A stretch of DNA of 64,000 nucleotides, from the NCBI RefSeq assembly GCF_036099295.1, contig NZ_CP107976.1:7192001-7256000 (forward strand), read 5' to 3'. The position numbers were made by a program, and so were the translations under genes. This stretch comes from Streptomyces sp. NBC_00358 (lineage in GTDB: Bacteria; Actinomycetota; Actinomycetes; Streptomycetales; Streptomycetaceae). How positions within the stretch are numbered: position 1 is the stretch's first letter; each line of letters starts with the position of its first letter. Below are positions 34,401 to 41,600 of the stretch, one piece after another. Below the pieces are notes generated by a model. It did not search any database and had not been told where the DNA came from. It saw nothing but the letters and a program-made list of their open reading frames with translations.

Positions 34401-34450
34401 CCGCCGACCGAGAGCCCGGCGAGAGTGAGGTCGTACGTCAGCGAGGACAT
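31433..34450 (-). CDS. LivH-LivM-LivG fusion: two permeases and one ATPase of a branched-chain-amino-acid-type ABC transporter
   Basis: 1005 residues in one frame. Residues 1-290 are LivH-like (GLSVGGAAALTGIGLVVTYR, TGVLNFAHGAIAMV); about 305-600 LivM-like (GRGGQISLGQAAYAGLGALF, LKLTAFVAGAALAALGGGML); then a ~180-residue Pro/Arg/Gly-rich linker; and from ~780 a complete LivG ATPase with Walker A VGPNGAGKSTLFHCLAG, RTFQQLAVFPSLTVAENVRV, a divergent signature TGTLRRVELARALAGS and Walker B VLLLDEPAAGLD. These are normally three proteins. ATG overlaps the stop of the upstream small membrane protein gene (TGATG) and livF follows with ATGA. Confidence 0.9.
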   Translation of the reverse strand: MSSLTYDLTLAGLSVGGAAALTGIGLVVTYRATGVLNFAHGAIAMVCAYLLRQFTVEWGWPLALGASVTLLLVAPAIGMALERFVFRPLSLLGGDPAQTLVASIGVFVLLVGGAALVWGTGARADAPTLVSADPWGQLAVAAALVAGVGAVTRWTRFGTELRAVVDDRPLAVLGGIDADRVAAAGWAFGSFTAGLTGVLLAPYVRLDPYGLPLLVMEVMAVAVAARMRSLPVAVAVALGIGVAQSQLTRLHPSGWAEPLLQAVGANLFVVALLVAALVLPGIGTRDALPRTAPARVRTPSGTWAVAVVLFLLPLGFAGSDLHTSVQVPALGVVLLSLVVVTGRGGQISLGQAAYAGLGALFTALLAAGRFPGVPRLPELAALAVAVLLVAPLGVLTGWPAIERHGLALAVATFAVGVGVSRFVFAQPYAVSGLSLARPAGFGDDRAYYALELLLLAAALLAAHTLRRGRTGRALAAMRDHEAGASAAGVRVPALKLTAFVAGAALAALGGGMLGMGVRAFDATAYDPVRGLLWFAAVVVLGADSVLGALAAAALLVGLDAGARGGVAAALIGLLAVLVGRFPEGPYAALRATTSRLRLHRRATLTPLGERVRRYLLRPDVTRPGTLAPRAPTGAVPLTAPGRTSEPPALPVTAEALSHSGPPGPTTPADRSGPPASRCPGEGGRGPDNPPDARRPVDSARPARQAPPARQPRPGRPSRPGPASTAPGSGPTPAGPAGPPDRPARAEPPAPPVTAGSPGRPGATRPAAEGTGRRVPAPPSPLTARRLRVAYGGFTALDGVSVDIPAGRVTAVVGPNGAGKSTLFHCLAGTLRPSGGQVLLGGRDITRLAAHARTRLGIARTFQQLAVFPSLTVAENVRVGAEQGRACGPEPVERTLRLLGLDGPVRSLPAAGLPTGTLRRVELARALAGSPRVLLLDEPAAGLDAAEVTALARVLRALAADGTALLVVEHDLDLVADLAHTVHVMAAGRIVASGPADRVLDTRTGG

Positions 34451-35043
34451 CAGTCGTCCGGATCGCGGGACGGGTCATCGGGAGCGGCCGGGAGACCGAG
34501 TGCGGACGGGCGTTCGGCGAGAGGGGGCCCGCCGACGACGGGGGAGGGCGGCCCGGCGGCGGTGGGGTCGTCGTCGGCGTCCGGCTCGCAGATCGGGCAC
34601 GGCCCCAGGTCACCGCTCGCCAGGACGCGCGAGTCGACCGGTGCGGCCTCCGGCTTCCCGGCGACCAGGGGGCAGTCCGCGCGGTGGTACAGAGTGCCGC
34701 CGGGCACCATGCGGAGCTCGCCGCTGACGGCGACGGGCGCGGCGGTCGCCGCCTGCGCCGCATCCTCGGCGTCGGCGGACCCGGCGGCCACCAGCAGCCC
34801 GTACAGCTCTTCGACGCGGGCCGCCGCCGTCGCGTTCCTGCCGTGCGTGAGCAGCACCGCGCCCGCGATGATCAGCGCGGCGCCGGGCACGGTGCAGGAG
34901 GCGAGGTAGGGCAGCTGGCGCTCCGCGTACCGCTCGCCGGAGATGCCGTACCAGCCGATGAAACACAGCACCGCCCCCGCGGCGAGCGCGGCCCAGCCGG
35001 CCCACAGGACGGGGTGCACGGTCCGCAGTCGAGCTGTCCGCAT
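34450..35043 (-). CDS. Small membrane protein with C-terminal Cys/His motif, coupled to the ABC transporter
   Basis: 197 residues. Two transmembrane helices near the N-terminus (VLWAGWAALAAGAVLCFIGW and CTVPGAALIIAGAVLLTHG), then a soluble part with YHRADCPLVAGK and, 17 residues on, GDLGPCPICEPD. The pattern H-x3-C...C-x2-C resembles the zinc site of Ada-type methyl-phosphotriester domains and similar short metal-binding domains; that parallel is inference. GGGAG five bases before the ATG; the stop overlaps the fused permease start, so it is the first gene of the transporter operon. Confidence 0.75.
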   Translation of the reverse strand: MRTARLRTVHPVLWAGWAALAAGAVLCFIGWYGISGERYAERQLPYLASCTVPGAALIIAGAVLLTHGRNATAAARVEELYGLLVAAGSADAEDAAQAATAAPVAVSGELRMVPGGTLYHRADCPLVAGKPEAAPVDSRVLASGDLGPCPICEPDADDDPTAAGPPSPVVGGPPLAERPSALGLPAAPDDPSRDPDD

Positions 35044-35165
35044 CCGGACTCCCACACGTCGTGTATCTGTCCATGTCAGCCAATGGCTTGCACTATGCCT
35101 CCTGGAAGCTGACCCTGAAAGCACCGGGTGCACCTGGCCCGGACCGACACCCGGTGGTGAGCCAG

Positions 35166-35708
35166 ATGGTTCTCGGGAGCGACCTCAGGCGGGGGAACGC
35201 CAGGGGAGTGGTGGCGACGGCGGTCCTCGTCCTCGCCGCGGCCCTCACAGCGTGCAGCGACGACAGCGGAGGCGCGAGTTCGGCTCCGCCCACCCCCTCC
35301 GTCGAGCATTCGACCAGCGCTCGGCCCAGCGCCACGGCTCCGGCCGACCCGGCGGCGGCCCAGAAGGAGATCAAGCAGAACTGGGAGAAGTTCTTCGACC
35401 CGGCCGTCTCCGCGAAGGAGAAGCAGGCCGTCCTGGAGAACGGCGACCAGATGGCGCAGGTGCTGAAGGGCTTCAACGGCGACCAGCGCGGTCAGCAGGT
35501 GAAGGCGAAGGTCGAGAAGATCGAGTTCACCTCGCCGACCGGGGCCGACGTGACCTACACGCTGACCCTCAAGGGCGCCACCGCCCTGCCGAACGCCTCC
35601 GGGACGGCCGTCGAGCAGAACGGCACCTGGAAGGTCTCCGTCAACACGCTCTGCGCGCTGGTCCAGCTCAGCGGCGACGCGTCGTCGAGTGCCGCCCCGG
35701 GCTGCTGA
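35166..35708 (+). CDS. Secreted lipoprotein of unknown function
   Basis: 180 residues. Signal sequence with lipobox LTAC (VLVLAAALTACSDD), a Ser/Thr/Pro linker, then an alpha/beta domain NWEKFFDPAVSAKEKQAVLE ... VKAKVEKIEFTSPTGADVTY ... NGTWKVSVNTLCALVQL, reminiscent of low-molecular-weight lipoproteins of the mycobacterial LppX/SnoaL-like kind. It is divergent from the transporter operon and six bases before the binding-protein gene, so probably co-transcribed with it. Start is uncertain between 35166 and in-frame codons upstream. Confidence 0.7.
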   Translation: MVLGSDLRRGNARGVVATAVLVLAAALTACSDDSGGASSAPPTPSVEHSTSARPSATAPADPAAAQKEIKQNWEKFFDPAVSAKEKQAVLENGDQMAQVLKGFNGDQRGQQVKAKVEKIEFTSPTGADVTYTLTLKGATALPNASGTAVEQNGTWKVSVNTLCALVQLSGDASSSAAPGC

Positions 35709-35714
35709 GCAGCG

Positions 35715-36995
35715 GTGCGGCGCACAGCGACCGGCGCCGCCGTCGCGGGACTGCTGCTCCTGGTGGGCACCGCCTGCGGCAGCCGGCTCCCCGAGAGCGA
35801 CTTCGGGAACCGGGCCACGCCCACTCCCCGTCAGGCCGCCGCGCCGATCCGCGTCGGCATCATCAGCAGCGCCACCAGCCCCGTCGGCGGCTCCGCGTTC
35901 ACCGGACCGCGGGACGGGGCCAAGGCCTACTTCGACCGGCTCGACGCCCGGGGCGGCATCGGCGGGCGGCCGGTCGAGGTGCGGCTGTGCGACGACGGCG
36001 GCAGCGGCGTCGGCGACAACACGTGCGTGCACCGGCTGATCGACGAGGACAAGGTCGTCGCCCTCGTCGCCACCACCGCGCTCGACTACGCGGGCGCCCC
36101 CCAGGTGTCCCACGCGCGCGTGCCCGACATCGGCGGCCAGCCCATCGGCCCCGCGTACGACACCTATCCGCATCTCTACGGGATCTACGGCAGCCTCGCG
36201 CCGCGCGACGGCACGCCGGGCTGGGGCGGCACCCTGTACGGCGGCACCGAGGTCTACCGCTACTTCAAGCGCGTCCAGGGCGCCCGCGCGGCCGCCGTCG
36301 TCTCCTACAACCAGTCCGCGTCCGCCGCCTACGCCAGGCTGGTCACCCAGGGGCTCAGGGCCGAGGGCTACCGGGTCGTCACCGAGCAGGTCGACTTCGC
36401 GCTGCCCGACTTCCGGGCCGCGGCGGCCGACCTGAAGGCCCAGGGCGCCGACCTCGTCTTCGACGCCCTCGACACCCACGGCAACGCCCGGCTCTGCAAG
36501 GCCATGGACGATGTCGGCGCCCACGTCATCGCCAAGGTCACCAACGTCCAGAACTGGACGTCCACCGTGCCCGAGGACTACAAGGACGCGCCGCGCTGCC
36601 GCAACGCGCTGTGGGCCACGGGGTCCAGCCGCAACTACGAGGACACCGGCGACGCCGCCGTACGGGAGTTCCGCGACGCCACCGAGGGGCTGAAGTCCCC
36701 TTCCCAGTGGCAACTGGAGGGATGGGCGGCCGCACGGTGGTTCACGGACGCGGCGAAGTCCTGCGCCCCGGCGGAGATCACGCGCGCGTGCGTCGACGCG
36801 TACATGGACCGGGGCAGGCCCTACTCGGCCGGCGGGCTGCTGATCCCCGTCACCTACGAGCGGCTGGCCAAGCCGCCGAAGACGCGCCGCGCCTGCCTCT
36901 CGGTGGCCCGCTGGCGCGACGGCAGGGGCTGGGTCTCCCAGGGGGACATGAACACGAACTGCTTCGACGTACCGCAGATCCCCTACCGCCCGTGA
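35715..36995 (+). CDS. ABC transporter substrate-binding lipoprotein, LivK type
   Basis: 426 residues. Lipobox VGTACG, then a type 1 periplasmic-binding fold: VGIISSATSPVGGSAFTGPRD, GGIGGRPVEVRLCDDGGSG, and RAAAVVSYNQSASAAYARLV. This family binds branched-chain amino acids, amides, urea or related solutes; the ligand cannot be read from sequence. It is the only binding protein near the divergently encoded LivHMG/LivF components and should serve them. GTG start; several extra cysteines (CDDGG, CVHRL, RCRNAL, SCAPAE) suggest disulfides. Confidence 0.88.
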   Translation: MRRTATGAAVAGLLLLVGTACGSRLPESDFGNRATPTPRQAAAPIRVGIISSATSPVGGSAFTGPRDGAKAYFDRLDARGGIGGRPVEVRLCDDGGSGVGDNTCVHRLIDEDKVVALVATTALDYAGAPQVSHARVPDIGGQPIGPAYDTYPHLYGIYGSLAPRDGTPGWGGTLYGGTEVYRYFKRVQGARAAAVVSYNQSASAAYARLVTQGLRAEGYRVVTEQVDFALPDFRAAAADLKAQGADLVFDALDTHGNARLCKAMDDVGAHVIAKVTNVQNWTSTVPEDYKDAPRCRNALWATGSSRNYEDTGDAAVREFRDATEGLKSPSQWQLEGWAAARWFTDAAKSCAPAEITRACVDAYMDRGRPYSAGGLLIPVTYERLAKPPKTRRACLSVARWRDGRGWVSQGDMNTNCFDVPQIPYRP

Positions 36996-37152
36996 GGGCC
37001 GCCGCCGTCCCCGGGGCTCCCGGGCTCCGTTCCGGAGCGCCGTCCCGGACCCGGCCGCCGCTCCTCGGCCGCCGGAGGGGCCGGCGGCTTTCTCCGTTCT
37101 CCCGTCTCCTTGCGGACCGTAGCTGTCCGCAAGGGCTGGCAGACTCGGCGGC

Positions 37153-38154
37153 ATGTTGGAGACATCCGCACGGCTGCTGCGCCTGCTCTCGCTGCTCCAG
37201 GCCCATCGCGAATGGTCGGGCGCGGATCTCGCCGGGCGGCTGGGCGTCACCCCGCGCACGGTCCGCCGTGACGTGGACCGGCTGCGCGAGCTGGGCTATC
37301 CCGTCAACGCGAGCCCGGGTACGGGCGGCGGCTACCAGCTCGGTGCGGGGGCCGAGCTGCCGCCGCTGCTCCTGGACGACGACGAGGCCGTCGCCGTGGC
37401 CGTCGGACTGCGCACGGCGGCCGGGCAGGGCATCGAGGGCATCGGCGAGTCCTCCGTGCGCGCCCTCGCCAAGCTGGAACAGGTCCTGCCGAGCCGGCTG
37501 CGGCGCAGGGTCGGCGCCCTGAACGCCTTCACCGTGCCGATGCTGCGCGGTCCGCAGCCCTCGGCCGTCGACCCCACGGTCCTCATCGAGCTGGCCAACG
37601 CCTGCCGCGACAGCGAGCGGCTGCGTTTCGAGTACCGGGACCACGCGGGCTCCTCGACGCGCCGCACCGTCGAGCCGTACCGGCTGGTGTGCACCGAGCA
37701 CCGCTGGTACCTGGTCGCCTGGGACGTCGACCGCGACGACTGGCGTACGTTCCGGGCCGACCGCGTCGCGCCCCGGCCGCCGCACGGACCGCGCTTCACG
37801 CCCCGTACGCCACCGGCCGGGAACCTGGCCGAGTACGTCTCCAAGGGCGTCTCCACCCGGGCCTACGCCACGAACGCCGTCGTGCGGCTGCTGGTGCCGC
37901 TGGAGGAGGCGGCCGCGCGGGTCTCCCCCTCGGCCGGGACGCTGGAGGCCGATGGCCCGGACCGCTGTGTTCTGCGCACCGGGGCGGCGAGTCTCGACGT
38001 CATGGTCATTCACGTGATGCTGATGGGTTTCGAGTTCGAGGTCCTCGAACCCGCCGAGCTCGGCGACGCGATCAGAACGGCCCGGGACCTGCTGTCCCGG
38101 GCACTGGAGAGGCCGGGTCCCGGGGGTCCGCCCGACGCCGCCCGCGTCCCGTGA
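37153..38154 (+). CDS. WYL-domain transcription regulator (YafY/DeoR-type HTH)
   Basis: 333 residues. N-terminal helix-turn-helix (LLRLLSLLQAHREWSGADLA, LGVTPRTVRRDVDRLRELGY) followed by a WYL domain (VEPYRLVCTEHRWYLVAWDV) and a C-terminal WCX-like region (RLLVPLEEAAARVSPSAGTL). WYL proteins sense small or nucleic-acid ligands and regulate transcription. CAGACT placed seven bases before the ATG, with no ribosome site, may be a weak leaderless -10. The target is unknown; no divergent partner gene. Confidence 0.9.
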   Translation: MLETSARLLRLLSLLQAHREWSGADLAGRLGVTPRTVRRDVDRLRELGYPVNASPGTGGGYQLGAGAELPPLLLDDDEAVAVAVGLRTAAGQGIEGIGESSVRALAKLEQVLPSRLRRRVGALNAFTVPMLRGPQPSAVDPTVLIELANACRDSERLRFEYRDHAGSSTRRTVEPYRLVCTEHRWYLVAWDVDRDDWRTFRADRVAPRPPHGPRFTPRTPPAGNLAEYVSKGVSTRAYATNAVVRLLVPLEEAAARVSPSAGTLEADGPDRCVLRTGAASLDVMVIHVMLMGFEFEVLEPAELGDAIRTARDLLSRALERPGPGGPPDAARVP

Positions 38155-38263
38155 AGGGCACCGCGGGGGCCGACTGGAGCCGTGCGGGGGTTCTGTGCCG
38201 GAAGCGTGTATTTCTTATGCGGCGTCAGCTCCGGTGGCGCGCGGCGGAATCGGAGGGGACCGA

Positions 38264-38431
38264 ATGAAAGGCGTCGGCGAGCGCGAGGGCGCACATTCCA
38301 AGCGCCTATTCGGGACTCCCGTACGACGGCTCCGAATTACGTTCGAAGGTGTGGTGAACAGTAGCGCGACCCTTCATACGGATGACGGAGTTCGCCGAAA
38401 CACGTGTCGGGATCCTGTGACAGAAGCGTGA
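38264..38431 (+). CDS. Possible small basic protein, 55 residues
   Basis: A short frame with an excellent ribosome site, GGAGGGG at 38252-38258, seven bases before ATG when measured from GGAGG. The product is basic (KGVGEREGAHSKRLFG, VRRLRITFEGVVNSS) with no recognised domain. Local composition is less GC-rich than neighbours and the third-position bias is weak, so it may be chance. It lies between the WYL regulator and the I78 gene. Confidence 0.3.
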   Translation: MKGVGEREGAHSKRLFGTPVRRLRITFEGVVNSSATLHTDDGVRRNTCRDPVTEA

Positions 38432-38505
38432 CCGGCGGAGGATAGGTGACGCTTGGTCGCCGATCGGGCTTCCGCCGCCGGGGCGCGCCGCCTAACGTGG
38501 CGGTC

Positions 38506-38721
38506 ATGGCAACCGATCCCCCCTCTGCCGCAGAGCCGCAGGACAGTCCGGACAGCTACGTCGGACTGGAGGTGAGCGAGGCCGAGGAGCGCGCGCGGGA
38601 GCACGGCTGGTCGTCGGTGCGCTCGCTGCCGCCCGGCGCGATCATCACCATGGAGTACCTGGTGGGGCGGCTGAACTTCGAGGTCACCGACGGTACGGTG
38701 ACCCGCGCCTGGAAGGGCTGA
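38506..38721 (+). CDS. I78-family peptidase-inhibitor-like small protein
   Basis: 71 residues. YVGLEVSEAEERAREHGWSS, VRSLPPGAIITMEYL and GRLNFEVTDGTVTRAWKG match the I78 serine-protease inhibitor fold, in which the segment around the Leu-Pro-Pro-Gly loop contacts the protease. No signal peptide, so it should be cytoplasmic. TAACGT seven bases before the ATG and absence of a ribosome site indicate leaderless translation. Confidence 0.82.
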   Translation: MATDPPSAAEPQDSPDSYVGLEVSEAEERAREHGWSSVRSLPPGAIITMEYLVGRLNFEVTDGTVTRAWKG

Positions 38722-38799
38722 CCGCCCGGCCGGGACCGGACGCGCCGCCCGCCTCGGCACCGGTGGGCCGGAACACGGGCGGGTGACGCGACAGGACAC

Positions 38800-38836
38800 G
38801 TGAAGGCCCCCGGCTCGATGAGCCGGGGGCCTTCAC
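38800..38836. terminator. Bidirectional terminator between I78 and PAP2 genes
   Basis: Seventeen-pair perfect stem GTGAAGGCCCCCGGCTC (38800-38816), loop GAT, and its complement at 38820-38836. Confidence 0.9.
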
Positions 38837-38874
38837 GGTGCGGGGAGAGGCTGTGCGTACCGGCCCCGCGGTGT

Positions 38875-39909
38875 TCAGTTGCCGGTCAGCGGCCGGGCCG
38901 AGGCGGCGGTGGCCGCGCGCGCACGCTCCGGGTGCGGCGGGCGGCGGCTGCCCGCCGGTGTCACCGGGGTGCGCTCCGAACGGGCGGTGTGCGGACCCGG
39001 GGCCAGGTGGACGGGGGCTCTGGGCGGACGGGAGGCGACCGTCTCCCGGGCCGGGACCTCGCTGTCCACGGCGGTGGGCCGGGTGGCCATGACCGGGGCG
39101 CCGGCCGGCGAGGGAGCGGGTACGGGTGCCGGCACGGGCGCCGTACGGCCGCGACGGTCGCGCCACAGGTCGCGCAGCGAGAAGATCCCGGCCTCGGAGC
39201 GGGCGATCAGCGGTTCGCACCAGGGCAGCGCCAGCAGGATCAGCAGACCCGCGGCCCAGCCCAGCAGGACATCGCTCAGCCAGTGCGTACCCAGGTAGAC
39301 GGTGGTGAGGCCGACCCCGAGCGAGGTCACGGCGGACAGCGCGGAGAGCCAGCGCCTGGCTCTCGGGGTCGACGCCAGATAGGCAAGGATTCCCCAGGTC
39401 ACGACGGCGTTGGCGGTGTGGCCCGAAGGAAATATATCGCCGCCCAGGCCCATCTCGTTCGAGCCGATGGTGATGGCGTAGTGCGGGCCCAGGCGGCCCA
39501 TGCCGAGCTTCGCGGCGCCGACCGTGATGTTGAGCAGCAGCAGGGACGCGCCCAGGGTGAGCAGCGGGCGCAGCGTGTGCTGCCGCCAGGAGCGCCAGCC
39601 CAGCCACGAGGCGACCATCACGGCGGTGGGGCCGCGCTGGCCGAGCACCACGTAGTAGTCCAGGAACGCGTGGATCTCCGGCCACTGCTGGTACGGCCGG
39701 AAGAACATGACCTGCCAGTCGAACCGGACCAGCCACGACGTGATCGCCACGGCCCACACGATCGCCAGGTAGAAGGCCAGGGTCGCCGCGAAGAGGACGA
39801 CCCTGTGCCGACTCATCCTCGGCACATCGATGTGGGCCGGTCGTTCCGGCTCACGGTCCAGCCGGGCGAAGACCCGGTCCAGACGGGTGAGGTTTCGTTC
39901 GGTACGCAC
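38875..39909 (-). CDS. PAP2-superfamily phosphatase, integral membrane
   Basis: 344 residues with six hydrophobic helices. The three phosphatase motifs are visible: KLGMGRLGPH (motif 1), GDIFPSGHTANAV (motif 2) and TVYLGTHWLSDVLLG (motif 3, with the His and Asp of the charge relay). Such enzymes dephosphorylate lipid phosphates such as undecaprenyl pyrophosphate or phosphatidate. The C-terminal ~100 residues are a disordered Pro/Ala/Arg tail. The GTG start has TAACGT seven bases upstream and no ribosome site, so it looks leaderless. Confidence 0.9.
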   Translation of the reverse strand: MRTERNLTRLDRVFARLDREPERPAHIDVPRMSRHRVVLFAATLAFYLAIVWAVAITSWLVRFDWQVMFFRPYQQWPEIHAFLDYYVVLGQRGPTAVMVASWLGWRSWRQHTLRPLLTLGASLLLLNITVGAAKLGMGRLGPHYAITIGSNEMGLGGDIFPSGHTANAVVTWGILAYLASTPRARRWLSALSAVTSLGVGLTTVYLGTHWLSDVLLGWAAGLLILLALPWCEPLIARSEAGIFSLRDLWRDRRGRTAPVPAPVPAPSPAGAPVMATRPTAVDSEVPARETVASRPPRAPVHLAPGPHTARSERTPVTPAGSRRPPHPERARAATAASARPLTGN

Positions 39910-40160
39910 TCAATCGACGTTACAGCGAGTGAGCTGCGTTCCAGGCCGATTCACTCGGTTTGTGATGACGATGTGATGTGGGATTCCTCTCAGGATCATG
40001 TTCATTTCCAAAGAATCCGCAATCCCCGGCGTGCGGAGCCTTCAATTCCATTGATCCTTTATGGCTTCGCTTTTATGGCACTTATATATTCGTTCACCGG
40101 ATGATGGTGTGGAATTCTCCGGTCGCTCACCGCCCGCGCGCGGGCGCGCGGCGGGGCCGG
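39910..40160. other. AT-rich intergenic stretch upstream of the PAP2 gene
   Basis: The interval 39950-40120 is markedly poorer in GC than the rest of the window (for example TTTATGGCACTTATATATTC near 40071-40092). I see no gene; it may hold a promoter or recently acquired sequence. Confidence 0.4.
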
Positions 40161-41342
40161 TCAGGGAGGTCCCGAGCCGTTCAGCCAGAAGGCCCCGTAG
40201 ACCGCCGAGGCCACCGCGACACCTCCGAGGACCAGCGCCGACCTGGACGTACGCAGCCGGGCCAGGGCCACCGCGAGAGGGAACAGGAGGGGGAAGGCGG
40301 GGAGCAGCAGGCGGGGTTTCGAGCCGAAGTAGCTCGACGCGCACAGGGCGAGCGCGATGACGACGCCGGTGTAGACCAGGAGCGCCGGCGGCTGACCCTG
40401 CCGTACGCACGTCACGTAGAGCCACAGGACCAGCGCGACCCCGGCGATCAGTCCGGCACCGGCCAGGGCGCCCGGGAACGAGGTGAACTTCTCGGCCACG
40501 AAGCGGCCGAAGGCGTAGCCGCCGTCGAAGCCGTTGCGCCAGCCCGCCTGGACGTCGAGATAGCCGAGCGGGCCCTTGCCGGTGCGGTGCCCCACCCACA
40601 GCACGTAACCGGCGGCGCCCAGCGGCGCGATGATCATGGCGAGGGCGCGCCGCCACCGGCGCGCGCCGTCCGTCCGGGGCGCGCTTCCGTCGCGCGGGTG
40701 CTCTCCCACGAACGAGGTAATCGCCGCCACCCACAGCGCCGCGACCACCGCGCCCCCCACCGGCCGGGTCAGCCCGGCGAACGCGGCGAGCAGGCCCGCT
40801 GTCAGCCAGCGGCCGGTCAGCACCGCGTACAGCGACCACGCGGCGAGAGCCGTGAACAGTGACTCGCTGTACGCCATCGACTGCACGACGCCGACGGGGA
40901 GGACGGCCCACACCAGCGCGGCGCACACCCCCGCCCGGCGGCCGTGTACATGATCGGCGACCGCGAAGATCCCCCAGGCCGCGGCGAGCGAGGCCGCCGC
41001 CGACACGAGCAGGCCCGCGTCCGGGTACGACAGCGGGGTCACCGCCGAGCCGAGCCGCTCCAGCCAGGGCAGCAGCGGGAAGAACGCGAGGTTCGAATGC
41101 ACGTCACCGTTCGGGAGGCGGACCTCGTAGCCGTAGCCGAGTTCGGCGACCCGGGTGTACCAGAGCGAGTCCCAGCGCTGCGACAGCAGGCGGTGGGCGC
41201 TCCTGCCGTCCGCCGCGCTCCACAGGGCGAGGGTGATGAGCCCCAGGACGCGCACGGCCGCGTACCCGAGGAGGGCGGGTGCGGCGCGGCGCAGGGCACC
41301 CGCGAGGGGCGGCGTCGCGCCGGGCGTCTTCGGATCGGTCAC
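40161..41342 (-). CDS. Integral membrane mannosyltransferase, PIG-V-like
   Basis: 393 residues with around ten hydrophobic helices. RWDSLWYTRVAELGYGYEV follows the first helix, as in PIG-V type polyprenyl-phosphate-mannose-dependent transferases, then LAFFPLLPWLERL and SMAYSESLFTALAAWSLYAV. These GT-C enzymes glycosylate secreted lipids or proteins at the outer face of the membrane. GTG at 41342 starts MTDPKTPG; GATAAT seven bases upstream could be a leaderless -10. Substrate unknown. Confidence 0.8.
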   Translation of the reverse strand: MTDPKTPGATPPLAGALRRAAPALLGYAAVRVLGLITLALWSAADGRSAHRLLSQRWDSLWYTRVAELGYGYEVRLPNGDVHSNLAFFPLLPWLERLGSAVTPLSYPDAGLLVSAAASLAAAWGIFAVADHVHGRRAGVCAALVWAVLPVGVVQSMAYSESLFTALAAWSLYAVLTGRWLTAGLLAAFAGLTRPVGGAVVAALWVAAITSFVGEHPRDGSAPRTDGARRWRRALAMIIAPLGAAGYVLWVGHRTGKGPLGYLDVQAGWRNGFDGGYAFGRFVAEKFTSFPGALAGAGLIAGVALVLWLYVTCVRQGQPPALLVYTGVVIALALCASSYFGSKPRLLLPAFPLLFPLAVALARLRTSRSALVLGGVAVASAVYGAFWLNGSGPP

Positions 41343-41600
41343 GGGCTCGATTATCGGCCGCCCCCGGAACCGGCGGGCCGGGCGGGGGTGTGACGAGCGG
41401 TGCGGGCGTGGCGTACGCCACACTCCCGGCCAGGCGAACGTGAGAGGTCCGCCACGTGTCATCGGCGAGAACTCGCGTACGCTGACGGCTCACTCGCCTT
41501 TGTTGCGTGGGCCCGGGATTCCGCTCTTCGGGCCGCAGCCCCCAGGGAGTCCCCACCCTGCGGATCCGCCGGACGCGAGGGAATCTCTGGAGGTACGTAC

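Noticed and set aside
30708..34763. Single 1351-residue minus-strand frame through the transporter
   Set aside because: Only its last 242 residues (LivF) make sense; the rest is a shifted frame of the LivHMG fusion.
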